From positions 1-64,000 of the forward strand of contig NZ_JOIX01000011.1 of NCBI RefSeq assembly GCF_000720175.1: 64,000 nt of DNA, given 5' to 3'. The notes beneath the pieces were generated by a model. The model was not told where the DNA came from and ran no database searches. It worked only from the letters and a program-made list of their open reading frames with translations. Source of the DNA: Streptomyces sp. NRRL S-337 (GTDB lineage Bacteria > Actinomycetota > Actinomycetes > Streptomycetales > Streptomycetaceae). Position numbers and translations under genes: made by a program. This document shows positions 1-8,372 of this stretch, in pieces; position 1 is the first letter of the stretch; each line of letters begins with the position of its first letter.

Positions 1-42
1 CTCGGCATCGCCCGCCTGCACAACCTCACCCTGGCCGGATGA
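1..42 (+). pseudogene. C-terminal end of an IS5-family transposase (enters from outside the window)
   Basis: The first 13 codons read L-G-I-A-R-L-H-N-L-T-L-A-G and then TGA. This is the usual C-terminus of one group of actinomycete IS5 transposases. The rest of the gene lies to the left, so it cannot be judged intact or broken. The following 50 bases carry no gene and probably hold the end of that element. The same C-terminus recurs as a relic at 58089-58140. Confidence 0.6.
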
Positions 43-95
43 CGGAGAAATGAGCTGCTCAAGCAGCATGCCGTAGATCATTTACGGGACAACCC

Positions 96-1193
96 TTAGT
101 GTCCTGAGTCGGGGATTCGTTTGCAGTATGCGGCGACTTTGTCGAGGATCTCGTCGGCAGTCTTGATCCAGGCAAACGGTTGTGGGTTGTCGTTCCAGTC
201 AGCCAGCCAGGCACGGATGTCGCGTTCGAGAGCCTGGACGGAGCGGTGGACGCCGCGTCGCAGCTTCTTGCTGGTCAGCTCGGCGAACCACCGTTCCACT
301 AGGTTCAACCACGATGATCCGGTGGGTGTGAAGTGCAGATGGAAACGTGGATGGGCGATCAGCCACTGCTTGATGGCCGGTGTCTTGTGGGTGGCGTAGT
401 TGTCGAGGATCAGGTGCACCGCAAACTGGGTGGGAACCTCCTTGTCGAGCTTGATCAGGAACTTCTTGAACTCGATAGCACGGTGGCGGCGATGGAGTGA
501 GCCAATCACCTTGCCGGTGGCCACCTCCAAGGCCGCAAACAAGGTCGTGGTGCCAGCACGAACGTAGTCGTGACTACGGCGTTCAGGAACCCCGGGCATC
601 ATCGGCAGCACTGACTGTGAGCGGTTCAGCGCCTGGATCTGTGATTTCTCGTCCACGCACAGCACCAGGGCCTTCTCCGGCGGGTCGAGGTAGAGCCCGA
701 CCACATCGCGGACCTTGTCGATGAAGAACGGGTCCGTGGACAGTTTGAACGTCTGTGATCGGTGCGGGGCCAGGGCGAAGGCTCGCCAGATCCGGGAGAT
801 GGCTGACTGGGACATCCCTGTCGCCGCGGCCATCGATCGCGTCGACCAGTGGGTGGCGTTCGCCGGCTTCTCCTCGAGAGTTTTGACGATCACCCGCTCG
901 ACGTCGGCATCGGTGATCTTCCGCGGGCCACCGGGCCGCGGCTCGTCGCACAAGCCGTCCAGGCCGCATTCCAAGAAACGGCGCCGCCACTTGCGGACGG
1001 TGTCCGGAGCGATTTGCAGCCGGCGCGACACCTCCATGATGGACACGCCCTCGGCGCATGCAAGCACGATCCGCGATCGCAACGACAGGGCCTGCGCGGT
1101 CGAGTGGCGGCGTACCCATCCCTCAAGCGTCTCCCGTTGAGCATCAGTTACTGTCACCGGCGGAATCTTCGGTCCTCGTTGAGTCACACACAA
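96..1193 (-). CDS. IS630-family transposase
   Basis: A DDE transposase of about 365 residues that would cut and paste the surrounding element. The N-terminal third is a helix-turn-helix region. The catalytic domain shows C-V-D-E-K (first Asp), L-I-L-D-N-Y-A-T-H (second Asp) and G-S-S-W-L-N-L-V-E-R-W (Glu), the standard IS630 spacing. The furthest upstream start is a TTG; a GTG two codons downstream is equally likely. The frame runs through the terminal repeat, and its TAA stop is completed by the TA target plus one flanking base. The stop is therefore supplied by the insertion site. Confidence 0.93.
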   Translation of the reverse strand: MCVTQRGPKIPPVTVTDAQRETLEGWVRRHSTAQALSLRSRIVLACAEGVSIMEVSRRLQIAPDTVRKWRRRFLECGLDGLCDEPRPGGPRKITDADVERVIVKTLEEKPANATHWSTRSMAAATGMSQSAISRIWRAFALAPHRSQTFKLSTDPFFIDKVRDVVGLYLDPPEKALVLCVDEKSQIQALNRSQSVLPMMPGVPERRSHDYVRAGTTTLFAALEVATGKVIGSLHRRHRAIEFKKFLIKLDKEVPTQFAVHLILDNYATHKTPAIKQWLIAHPRFHLHFTPTGSSWLNLVERWFAELTSKKLRRGVHRSVQALERDIRAWLADWNDNPQPFAWIKTADEILDKVAAYCKRIPDSGH

Positions 1194-1223
1194 CTAACGA
1201 CGAATCCCCGACTCAGGACACTA
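97..1223. mobile_element. Complete IS630-family insertion sequence
   Basis: A 24-base sequence at 97-120 is repeated exactly in inverted orientation at 1200-1223. The outermost TA at each end (97-98 and 1222-1223) is the TA target duplicated by IS630 elements. The unit is about 1.13 kb and contains one full-length DDE transposase on the minus strand. Perfect ends, TA flanks and an open transposase suggest a recent, possibly active insertion. Confidence 0.9.
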
Positions 1224-1307
1224 GGTTCTGTCTCTCCGATCATGATCGGAGAGACAGGTGAGGAGTGCTGCGGTGGTGACGGTGCCACAGCACTGTACGC
1301 GCCGGTG

Positions 1308-1841
1308 CTACGGCAGAATCTCCAGCTGAACTGCGCTTCGGGTGCCCTGGAGACCGGAAGTAAGGCAGTCCGTGGGCAGTTGCTGGGATAGCGAGGTCAC
1401 GGTCCTGCGCACGTAGTGGCCTTCGCCGCGCCCCTCGGTGACCCGGCCCGATTGCAGGACGACCAGGACGCCCCCGACGCGGGCGGTGGTCGCACCGTCG
1501 ATGACGATCACCGACCGGGAGCCGTCGGTGTAGCGCACGGTTTCCGTGCCGCTCGCGCTGGACAGCGAGATGCAGGACGCCGGCGCGACGGCGTCGAAGG
1601 AGCCGGTGGCCGGGGCGGTGCGGCCGGGGCCGGTAGTGCAGGTGTAGCGCACATCCGCGTGGATTCGGGTCTCCCGGGACAGGAGGCTGAGCGGCGGGTC
1701 ATAGCTGCCGTGCGCGTTGCCCGTGCAGGTGACCGCCTCGTATCCGCCCGTCCCGGCCGGGGCGGCCGGCGCCCACACCAGCGACGAGACCACCAGCGCC
1801 AGGAACCCCAGCATCACCGTCGTACCGCGCCTGCTCAGCAC
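1308..1841 (-). CDS. Secreted protein of unknown function
   Basis: 177 residues from a GTG start preceded by a GGAGGGG ribosome-binding site. The N-terminus is a signal peptide: R-R charged end, a hydrophobic core around residues 9-24, and an A-P-A-A-P-A-G cleavage region. The mature part has few cysteines and no motif I recognise. It is rich in Thr, Ser and Val with short beta-like segments, as in small exported streptomycete proteins. It stands alone, divergent from the EF-hand gene and next to the IS630 element. Function is not assignable from sequence. Confidence 0.7.
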   Translation of the reverse strand: MLSRRGTTVMLGFLALVVSSLVWAPAAPAGTGGYEAVTCTGNAHGSYDPPLSLLSRETRIHADVRYTCTTGPGRTAPATGSFDAVAPASCISLSSASGTETVRYTDGSRSVIVIDGATTARVGGVLVVLQSGRVTEGRGEGHYVRRTVTSLSQQLPTDCLTSGLQGTRSAVQLEILP

Positions 1842-2065
1842 ATGCCCCTCCAGCCACTCGTCTGCCGTTTACGAGCACTTGACTACCCGGCCTCCCATCG
1901 GCTGATCGGGCGTCTCGAAGTGCACCACCGGCGCACGCCCGCCCTTCGCGCTGTCGCACACGCCAGTCCTCCCAGCGTGACGCATGGCATCCGGAACGTG
2001 CCGGGTAGGAAGCGCCGGACGAGTTCTCGTCGAATCGGAGCATGAACCGAGCAGGAGGAGACCCA

Positions 2066-2581
2066 GTGAGCCGTATGACCGCCACAGCTGCCACCGCCGC
2101 GAGAGTGCGCGTGTTCGCCATGATGGACGCCGACGGGGACCAGGTCATCACGCGGCACGACTATCTCTCCCGCATCGACCGGACCGTTCTGGCCACCGGC
2201 CGCACGGAGGACGATCCACTCGTCGTCGCCGCCCGCACGGAAGGCATCAAAGCCTGGGGTGCGATGGACGCCAACAACGACGGGAAGCTGACCTTCGACG
2301 AGTACAACGCGTGGGTGGGTGCCGACAAGTTCGACAACGTCTGCCAGTTCGCGCTCGGCGCGCTCTTCGACCTCGCCGACGCGGACAGGGACGGCGCCGT
2401 GGACAAAGCCGAATTCACCACGCTGCGCACCGCACTGAACAACTCGCCAGGGAACGCCGCCGCCGCGTTCGACGCGCTGGATGCCGACGGCGACGGCCGG
2501 GTCAGCCGCGATGCCTACCTGGCGTCGATCCGCGCCTACATCGTCGGCGACAGCTCCCCGATGGGCGAGGTCCTGTACTAG
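2066..2581 (+). CDS. EF-hand calcium-binding protein (calerythrin-like)
   Basis: 171 residues with four EF-hand loops at about residues 21-32, 68-79, 105-116 and 139-150, each beginning D-A-D/N-x-D-G-like. This is the paired-hand arrangement of the streptomycete CabA-CabD and calerythrin group of cytosolic calcium buffers or sensors. Loops 2 and 3 end in the canonical Glu. Loop 1 ends in Asp and loop 4 in Ala, so loops 1 and 4 may bind weakly. The GTG at 2066 is chosen because AGGAGG lies 7 bases upstream (2053-2058); an in-frame ATG at 2042 lacks such a site. No signal peptide. Confidence 0.9.
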   Translation: MSRMTATAATAARVRVFAMMDADGDQVITRHDYLSRIDRTVLATGRTEDDPLVVAARTEGIKAWGAMDANNDGKLTFDEYNAWVGADKFDNVCQFALGALFDLADADRDGAVDKAEFTTLRTALNNSPGNAAAAFDALDADGDGRVSRDAYLASIRAYIVGDSSPMGEVLY

Positions 2582-2703
2582 GGCGTGTCCGATCGGTCGG
2601 GTGCCAGGACCACCGGGCATGGCCTAGCAGGCCCGTGACCTTCTGATCGACGAACCGTTCGCCTGGCGCAAGAAGTTCACGTCATCTCAGCCAAGGGGCA
2701 TCG

Positions 2704-3090
2704 ATGAGGAACAGTCTCTCTGCACTACTCGTGGCGGTAGCCGCTGCGACCGCCACCGTGGTGCCGACTTCCACGGCACACGCAGCTGACGGATACGACC
2801 GGTGCGCCGACGGCTACTACTGCATGTTCTCGGGCCTCGACGGGACCGGCGACATGATCATGCTCAGGGGAAGCGCCCCAGATCTCGCGGCGCTCGGCAT
2901 GAACGACCGGGCCAAGTCGGATTGGAACCGGACGAGTTCGACCATCCACCTCTGGTCTGACACGAACTACAGCGGCTGTACGGCCGTGACCTCTTCCGGA
3001 CCGACCGGCAAGGGCAACTACTTCCCCGCCTACCAGAACTTCTTCAGCTCGGTGCAGTTCGACGGGCCGGACGGTCCAAGCTGCGGCTAG
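2704..3090 (+). CDS. Secreted peptidase inhibitor, family I36
   Basis: 128 residues. A signal peptide ends near A-H-A-A-D (about residue 29). The mature part has the aromatic and cysteine pattern of the I36 (SMI-type) metalloprotease-inhibitor family: Y-Y-C-M-F near the start, then D-T-N-Y-S-G-C and N-F-F-S-S-V-Q-F. Its stop codon TAG (3088-3090) is made of the TA target plus the first base of the adjacent IS630 element, so insertion may have replaced the last few codons. The conserved core looks complete, so the protein may still fold. Confidence 0.8.
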   Translation: MRNSLSALLVAVAAATATVVPTSTAHAADGYDRCADGYYCMFSGLDGTGDMIMLRGSAPDLAALGMNDRAKSDWNRTSSTIHLWSDTNYSGCTAVTSSGPTGKGNYFPAYQNFFSSVQFDGPDGPSCG

Positions 3091-4290
3091 TGCCGCATCA
3101 AGCCACGTTCGCCCTGTTCACGACCTCGCGGCGGCGTTCGTCGGCGGCGTGCTTGTTCCGCCAGGTGATATATCGGCGGATCATGCTGCCCTGCTCCTTG
3201 TGGCTGGCGTGATCCGAGCCATCGAGTGCGAAGTAGCGCAGGGCGGTGAACTGGGCCTCGATGCGGTTCAGCCACGAGCTGTTGGTCGGCGTGTAGGCGA
3301 ACTCGACGTTGTTGGCCGCAGCCCAGTCGCCGACACGGGTGTCCTTCTTCGTGGTCAGGTGCGGGGAGAAGTTGTCGAGCACGATCGCGATCCGGATGTG
3401 CGGCGGGTGGAGGGTGCGCAGGGACCGGCAGAACTCCAGGAACCTCGTCCGGTTCTTCTTCGGCTTGATGTGACTGTAGAGCTTGTCCCGGGCCAGGTCG
3501 TAGGCGGCAAACAGGTGCCTGACCCCGTGCGGGCGGGTGTAGGTCGCCCGTCGGCGGGGCCTCGGTTCCCGGTCGGGGTCCTTGTGCTTCCCACCGCGCT
3601 CGGCCCATTGCCGCCCGGGGTGGGGCTGGAGGTTGAGCGGGCCGAACTCGTCTAGACACAAGACGACTTCGGGTTCGTCGTCCTCGGCTATGACCTCGCC
3701 GTTGGCGATGACGTAGAGGCGCTCAACGCGGGCCTTGTTGGTCGCGTAATCGGGGTCGCGGGAGGTCTTCCAGGTCTTTATACGTTGAAACGAGACGCCT
3801 CCTCGCGGAGCAGGGCCCGCAGGCCCTCGTGACTGATGTCGTCGACCACCCCTCGGCGACCAGGAAGTCGGCCAGCTTGGCCAGGCTCCAGGCCGAGAAC
3901 GGCAGGCCGTGCTCGGCCGGCTTGGACTTGGCGATCTTCTTGATCTCCCGGCGTTATGGGAGGGTGAAGGTTCTGGGCCGGCCGCCCCTGTACTTCGGGT
4001 AGAGCGAGTCGAAGCCGTCTGTGTTGAAGTTGTGGATCACGTCCCGGACCCGGTCCGCGCTGGTGAACGTCACCGCGGTGATCTTCGCCACGGGCATGCC
4101 CTGCCCGGACAGCAGCACCATCTCGTCCTCCATCACCCACCTCGCCGCCCAGCAGTCGGCCTCGTCCCAGGGCAGCCGACCCGCGACAAGCTCAACGAAG
4201 CGATCTTCGATCTCATCAAGAGTCGGCTGGCCGCTGTCATCCATGCCCCGACCGTACAGACAAGGGCGAACGTTGCTTGATGCGGCACTA
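3088..4290. mobile_element. Degenerate IS630-family insertion sequence
   Basis: A 28-base terminal sequence at 3088-3115 is matched in inverted orientation at 4263-4290 with one mismatch, and both ends start with TA. The 1.2 kb interior holds an IS630 transposase broken by frameshifts. The element lies between the I36 inhibitor gene and a truncated TetR gene. In both neighbours the reading frame into the element meets TA+G = TAG at the border. Confidence 0.85.
3098..4244 (-). pseudogene. IS630-family transposase, frameshifted
   Basis: The N-terminal helix-turn-helix part (start near 4244) is in one frame. A middle piece ending around 3780 is in a second frame. The catalytic part (3661-3098) is in another frame and shows C-L-D-E-F, I-V-L-D-N-F-S-P-H and N-S-S-W-L-N-R-I-E. 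At least two frameshifts separate otherwise recognisable sequence, so no full-length protein is expected without recoding. All three acidic catalytic residues are still readable, so decay is recent. Confidence 0.8.
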
Positions 4291-4812
4291 CGCGTCCGCG
4301 TCGCCCCGCTGCGGCGGCCACTGGTGGGTGGGGGCCTCGGCGAGCAATGGCTGGAGGGCGCCGAGAAGCGCGCCGATGCAGATGTCGCGGAGCTGGGTGC
4401 GGGTACAAGTCTCGTGGGTGAGCCAGTCGACGCAGAGGACCTGGACGAAGACCAACCAGCTTTTCAGGGCGGCGGACACGGCCTCGCGGGCGCCGTCGTC
4501 CGCGAGCGGGAGTACGGCCAGCAGCCGCATACGCAGTGCGTCCAGCTCGTTTGTCATGATCGACTGAATCACCGGGTCGCCCGCGAGAACCCGGTTCGCG
4601 GCGAGGACGGCGTTGCGGTTGGCCACGAAGTAGTCGAGATGGACGTCCATACCCTGGATGAGCTGCTCCACCAGGGAGTCGGCGGGGTCGAGCCGGGTTT
4701 CGGCGAGCAGTTGGTCCGCTGCCTGTTGGTAGACGGCCGCGAAGAGAGCGTGCTTACTGGGGAAGTGGCGGTAGAGCAGGGCACGGGAGACGCCGGCCTC
4801 TCTATCCAGACG
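4288..4812 (-). pseudogene. TetR-family regulator, 5'-truncated
   Basis: The frame contains the second half of a TetR DNA-binding domain (R-E-A-G-V-S-R-A-L-L-Y-R-H-F-P-S-K) followed by a full-looking ligand-binding domain of about 150 residues. The first helices of the DNA-binding domain are missing: upstream of about 4812 the frame carries unrelated Arg-rich sequence. The TAG stop (4290-4288) uses the TA and one base of the adjoining IS630 element, so the C-terminus may also be altered. It cannot encode a working repressor. Confidence 0.75.
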
Positions 4813-4874
4813 GCGGATGGTCCTTCGCGACCGCGCGGGAGGCAGCCAGCTTCGGTGCTGGCCTCGTGACGGGC

Positions 4875-5339
4875 ATGCCCCACGTCGAACACGCAATGGG
4901 CGAGAGCGGGACGCTCTGCGGCATACCGGAGAATCAGATCACCCGCTTTCGGCATCTCTTCGAGCCAGAACGACGCAAGGCGTGTCCGGATTGCCGCCAG
5001 CGGGCCAAAGCGGCCCCGACAAGGCCGTGCGCTCAAGAGCGACTTCACGACAGGCTCCAGGCCGCCGACCCGGGACAGGCCCGCGACGACCTCCTCGCCG
5101 CCCTGCGGAAGGTGGCCAAAGTGCGTCTGTGGATCCGCGGTCCCGCCGCAAGCCTGGCCAGACACTATGCCCGCCTCGACTCACTGACCGAGGGCGCCGA
5201 GCCCGCCATCGAGGCTTTCAACACCGCCAGGACCATTGGTCTGGCCCGTGTCGAAGACGGCGACTGGCACTTCCTCGCGGTTCTGCCAGAGGACGACAGC
5301 CAGCCCCTCGTCGCACGTGGGCCCCGCACTCTCATCTGA
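4875..5339 (+). CDS. Hypothetical protein with a Cys-rich N-terminal segment
   Basis: 154 residues from the ATG at 4875 (an in-frame GTG lies at 4866). The N-terminal part has H-V-E-H, a Cys, and C-P-D-C about 25 residues later, which could bind zinc. The rest is alpha-helical, with several Arg/Ala-rich helices. Third-position G+C is high, as expected for a real gene. I do not recognise the family. It sits between a truncated TetR gene and the left end of the 5376-7935 transposon. Confidence 0.55.
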   Translation: MPHVEHAMGESGTLCGIPENQITRFRHLFEPERRKACPDCRQRAKAAPTRPCAQERLHDRLQAADPGQARDDLLAALRKVAKVRLWIRGPAASLARHYARLDSLTEGAEPAIEAFNTARTIGLARVEDGDWHFLAVLPEDDSQPLVARGPRTLI

Positions 5340-5375
5340 CGTCACCCTGGCGCTGTGAGATTCCCGACAGAGTCC

Positions 5376-5425
5376 TTCAGTGAGCTTCCGCCAACTTGAA
5401 GTCGCAGGTCAAAGGGCTGGTGTGT
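5376..5425. repeat. Left terminal inverted repeat of the IS5-type transposon
   Basis: This 50-base repeat is the inverted partner of 7886-7935. It differs at about three positions (near the outer end, mid-repeat and the innermost base). On the minus strand, the sequence just inside it (to about 5535) resembles the C-terminal codons of an IS5-type transposase. Confidence 0.85.
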
Positions 5426-5570
5426 CCGACCTTCGGTTTGCTCACACTGGTCGTGGGCGATTGTCTGGGGTGTAGATCGTTTGCCGGCGGTCGGCTGTCG
5501 GTTCTTGAGGTACGTCTCGTTATGTCGGCCCCTCGCAGAAGGGCGGATTCGCACCTGGGACCATGAGTGG

Positions 5571-6371
5571 ATGTCCGAGGAACCGAACCCGATGTCTAGC
5601 CTGTGGCCGCTCGTGCCGCCTGGGGCCACCGACTGGCTGCTGGAGCTGTGTGGCGACGGCCTAACCGGGTTCATGCCTCCGGCGATGCCTGACGCGGTGT
5701 GGGTGCTCAATGCCATGTACGAGCACGAGCAGGGACCAACCGAAGTGTCGTACGACGAGTACCACCAGGCAGGTCTTGCCGACGGGAGTACCCAGCCCCT
5801 CATTGTCGGGGGCCTCGACCTCGACGCGGTGAGCATCGCCACGGGGGGAGGTCTGGGCCGTGCCCGGCACCCCGGCCCTGGCTGGCGGCGGCTGCGATGG
5901 ACCGAGCTTGCCCGGCGGACCGGCGACCCGATAGTGCCCGACGGGCTGATGCCCTCCTACCGCTGCTTCCCCTCGGCCAAGAAGGAGAGAAGCTGGCCAC
6001 TGAGCATGATCCCGCCGACCGAAGGAAGCCTGGACCGGGAGACCTGGAATCGGCTGATCGCCATCCTCACCCAGTACAGCCCCGCAGGCTCGGACACCCG
6101 CTGCCTTGCCTACTACAACCCGCTGACGCTCGGAGCCACTGACTTCGACAATCTCCACGTGCGTGCGGGCCGGCTCGGCGACACCGAGATCCTTTACGAC
6201 CAGTCCGAAGCAGACTTCAGCCCGTCCAATCTCTGGGCCGATGACCGCTCCTGGGTCCTGTGCACCGACTACGACCTGTGGGCCACCAAGGTCGTGGGTT
6301 CACCAGCCCTCATCCACGCATTGCTGAACGACTCCGAAATCGAGGCGCTTCGCCTGCCTTGGGCACACTGA
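5571..6371 (+). CDS. Hypothetical protein, transposon cargo
   Basis: 266 residues from the ATG at 5571. Upstream in-frame codons back to 5481 overlap the IS-end relic and are unlikely to be translated. The protein is rich in Trp, Leu and Asp, has no signal peptide or membrane helix, and looks like a soluble cytosolic protein. No domain recognised. A second ATG seven codons downstream is an alternative start. It lies between the transposon ends, so it would move with them if both ends function. Confidence 0.65.
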   Translation: MSEEPNPMSSLWPLVPPGATDWLLELCGDGLTGFMPPAMPDAVWVLNAMYEHEQGPTEVSYDEYHQAGLADGSTQPLIVGGLDLDAVSIATGGGLGRARHPGPGWRRLRWTELARRTGDPIVPDGLMPSYRCFPSAKKERSWPLSMIPPTEGSLDRETWNRLIAILTQYSPAGSDTRCLAYYNPLTLGATDFDNLHVRAGRLGDTEILYDQSEADFSPSNLWADDRSWVLCTDYDLWATKVVGSPALIHALLNDSEIEALRLPWAH

Positions 6372-6465
6372 TGACGAGCCGCCCTGGCTTCTTGCCCAGC
6401 CCTGGAGCGCGAGCACATCCCAGTTCCTGCCCGCTGGGGCCGGACGGCCATCTACGATCCGGTGC

Positions 6466-6921
6466 ATGCTGGATCCCGAGCTGCTGGAACGGATCACCGC
6501 GCGGCGTGCGGAACTGGACGAACTCGAAGAACAGCTGGCCAAACAGCTGGCGGAAGTGCGGGCTGAACGGGACGAACTCGCCGTCGCCGAACGCGTCCTT
6601 GAACGGATGACCGGGCAGCTCGCAGAGGAACGCGCCTCCGCCAGGCCGATGCCGGGGCAGGTGGGCGGCCGGGCGGTGATGCTGATCCCGCACCGCGAGC
6701 CGGGCCAGGAGGAGGACGCGCTGCCGTGGGACTACCAGCGCATCATCGCCGCCGTGCGGCAGGCCGCCGGGCCGGTCATGGCCCGTGAGGTCGGCGAGGT
6801 GGTGGGGGTGGACGTCAGCGTGAAGGCCAAGCTGGAACCGCTACGCGGCAAGCTGGTCAGACTTGTCGACCGCGGGTGGCTGCGCAAACTGCCCGACGGT
6901 CGGTTCACCACCCACCTATGA
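6466..6921 (+). CDS. Coiled-coil / winged-helix-like small protein, transposon cargo
   Basis: 151 residues. Residues 1-55 form a strongly charged heptad-type coiled coil (repeats of E-L-D-E-L-E-E-Q-L-A-K-Q-L). After a Pro/Gly-rich linker, a C-terminal 70-residue domain looks like a winged-helix fold (D-Y-Q-R-I-I-A-A-V to the K-L-V-R-L-V-D-R-G-W-L hairpin). That combination fits a small DNA-binding or regulatory protein. It ends 72 bases before the transposase gene on the same strand, so it may be a transposition accessory factor rather than random cargo; this is inference. Confidence 0.7.
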   Translation: MLDPELLERITARRAELDELEEQLAKQLAEVRAERDELAVAERVLERMTGQLAEERASARPMPGQVGGRAVMLIPHREPGQEEDALPWDYQRIIAAVRQAAGPVMAREVGEVVGVDVSVKAKLEPLRGKLVRLVDRGWLRKLPDGRFTTHL

Positions 6922-6993
6922 CCAGCAACACCGCCACTCGGAACGGCTCGGAACGGGCGTGACCCGGTTGCCCCCGGCGACCGTTGGGATTGT

Positions 6994-7827
6994 GTGACGA
7001 ATACCAAAGAGCGCGCCGAGGACACCTGCTCGCTTTTCTACCAGTGCCGGCTGCCGCTGTCCACGCGCACCGTCAGCCACCTCGCCGATCTACTCAGGCG
7101 CCATCTGAAGACGATTCGGTCCAGGTGGCGGATCCTGCCGCCGGGGAAGATCGCGGTGATCGTCCTGGCCATACTGCGCCATGACCAGCGCCTGGCCGAC
7201 ATGGCCGGCGGCAACGACGTGTCCGAGTCCACCGTCCGCCGCTGGCGGGACGAGCTGATCGGACTACTCGCCGCCCAGGCGCCGCGGCTGGACCGGACCC
7301 TGCGGAAGGTCGCCAAGCAGGGCGGGGAGGTGGTCCTGATCGACGGCACCCTCCTCCGTACCCAGCGTCGCACCGGCAAGGCCGACCGGCGGAACTACTC
7401 CGGCAAGCACCGCAGCCATGGCCTTCACTTCCTCGCCTTGACCGACGAGAACGGACGCCTGATCTGGATATCCGCGGCCCGGCCCGGCTGCACCCACGAC
7501 AACACCGCCGCCCGCCACGACCACATCCTGGCCCACCTGCGCGCCGCCGGCCTCGGGGCACTGGCCGACCTAGGCTTCCACGGCCTGGACAACGACATCC
7601 TCGACCCTGTGATCGTCACCGGCTATACCGCCAGCCGCACCCACAAGCTCACCCCGGGCGACAAGGAAGCCAACCCAGTCCTCGCCGTCGGACGTGCACT
7701 GGTCGAGCACGGTTTCGCCCACCTCAAGAACTGGCGGATCCTCACCAAGCTCCGCACCGACCCCGCCCGAGCCACCCGACTTCTGCGCGCTCTGCTCGTC
7801 CTGACGAACCTCGAAGTCAACCGCTGA
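6994..7827 (+). CDS. IS5-family transposase (DDE_Tnp_4 type)
   Basis: 277 residues from a GTG start. An N-terminal helix-turn-helix (S-E-S-T-V-R-R-W-R-D-E-L) precedes the DDE domain: L-I-D-G-T-L (first Asp), A-D-L-G-F-H-G (second Asp) and V-E-H-G-F-A-H-L-K-N-W (Glu), as in small actinobacterial IS5 transposases. No frameshift or internal stop. The 3' end lies about 60 bases inside the right terminal repeat, the normal IS5 arrangement. On the left, 1.5 kb of other DNA separates gene and repeat. Confidence 0.9.
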   Translation: MTNTKERAEDTCSLFYQCRLPLSTRTVSHLADLLRRHLKTIRSRWRILPPGKIAVIVLAILRHDQRLADMAGGNDVSESTVRRWRDELIGLLAAQAPRLDRTLRKVAKQGGEVVLIDGTLLRTQRRTGKADRRNYSGKHRSHGLHFLALTDENGRLIWISAARPGCTHDNTAARHDHILAHLRAAGLGALADLGFHGLDNDILDPVIVTGYTASRTHKLTPGDKEANPVLAVGRALVEHGFAHLKNWRILTKLRTDPARATRLLRALLVLTNLEVNR

Positions 7828-7885
7828 CGAACGATCTTCTCCGTGGGCTCCCGCCCACGACCAGCACGAGTACCCGGAGGACCGG

Positions 7886-7935
7886 TCACACCAGCCCTTT
7901 GACCTGCGATTTCAAGTTGGCGGAAGCTCAGTGAA
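7886..7935. repeat. Right terminal inverted repeat of the IS5-type transposon
   Basis: Inverted partner of 5376-5425. It starts about 60 bases after the transposase stop codon and ends just before the stop codon of the converging DUF1330 gene. Confidence 0.85.
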
Positions 7936-7953
7936 GATCCGACTGGACCTTGG

Positions 7954-8253
7954 TCAGTCGATGCCTTCGACGATGCGGAAGTCGCGCTCGACGCCGTCGG
8001 AGAGGGCGACCAGCGCCTCCTGGTAGGCCGCACTCTCGCGCGCCGCGACGGCCTGCTCGAAGCTGTCGAACTCGACCAGGACGGTGCGCTCTGGCTCGGC
8101 GATTCCGGCGTCATGCGCCACGACCCGACCGCCAACGACGAGGGTCCGCCCGCCCCCGGCCTTGACAGCCGGACCGGCCAGCTTGTCGTAAGCAGCCAGC
8201 TTCTCAGGGTCTGAAATGGTGCGGTAGACGCTGACCCAGTAGCCCTTGGGCAT
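7954..8253 (-). CDS. DUF1330-family protein
   Basis: 99 residues. The ATG at 8253 has GGAGG directly upstream. The sequence follows the DUF1330 ferredoxin-like (dimeric alpha/beta barrel) pattern: K-G-Y-W-V-S-V-Y-R, then Y-D-K-L-A-G-P-A-V, G-G-R-x-L-V-x-G-G, R-T-V-L-V-E-F-D-S-F-E-Q-A. Members are small cytosolic proteins of uncertain enzymatic role related to monooxygenase-type folds. It is on the same strand as nadC-phzF but 120 bases away, so co-transcription is possible, not certain. Confidence 0.85.
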   Translation of the reverse strand: MPKGYWVSVYRTISDPEKLAAYDKLAGPAVKAGGGRTLVVGGRVVAHDAGIAEPERTVLVEFDSFEQAVAARESAAYQEALVALSDGVERDFRIVEGID

Positions 8254-8372
8254 GGAACCTCCAGTGTTGGGATGCAGTGTTGGGATGAGTGCATCTGACT
8301 TACGCGTTGGTCTCGGACGAGCGTCGGCGGCCGTCCTTGTTGGTCTGCCGGCCACCGCGAGTCGCCTTCGTG

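Larger units (their letters stand above)
5376..7935. mobile_element. IS5-type transposon carrying two extra genes
   Basis: Bases 5376-5425 and 7886-7935 are inverted copies with 47 of 50 positions matching. Weaker similarity continues inward on the left for roughly another 100 bases and aligns with the 3' coding end of the transposase on the right. The left end therefore looks like the stub of a related IS in opposite orientation. Between the ends lie two non-transposase genes (5571-6371, 6466-6921) and an intact IS5-type transposase (6994-7827). No convincing target duplication was seen. Confidence 0.7.

Noticed and set aside
5376..7935. Defence island carried between the IS5 ends
   Set aside because: Neither cargo protein shows nuclease, helicase or other defence motifs; only a coiled-coil/winged-helix pattern is visible.
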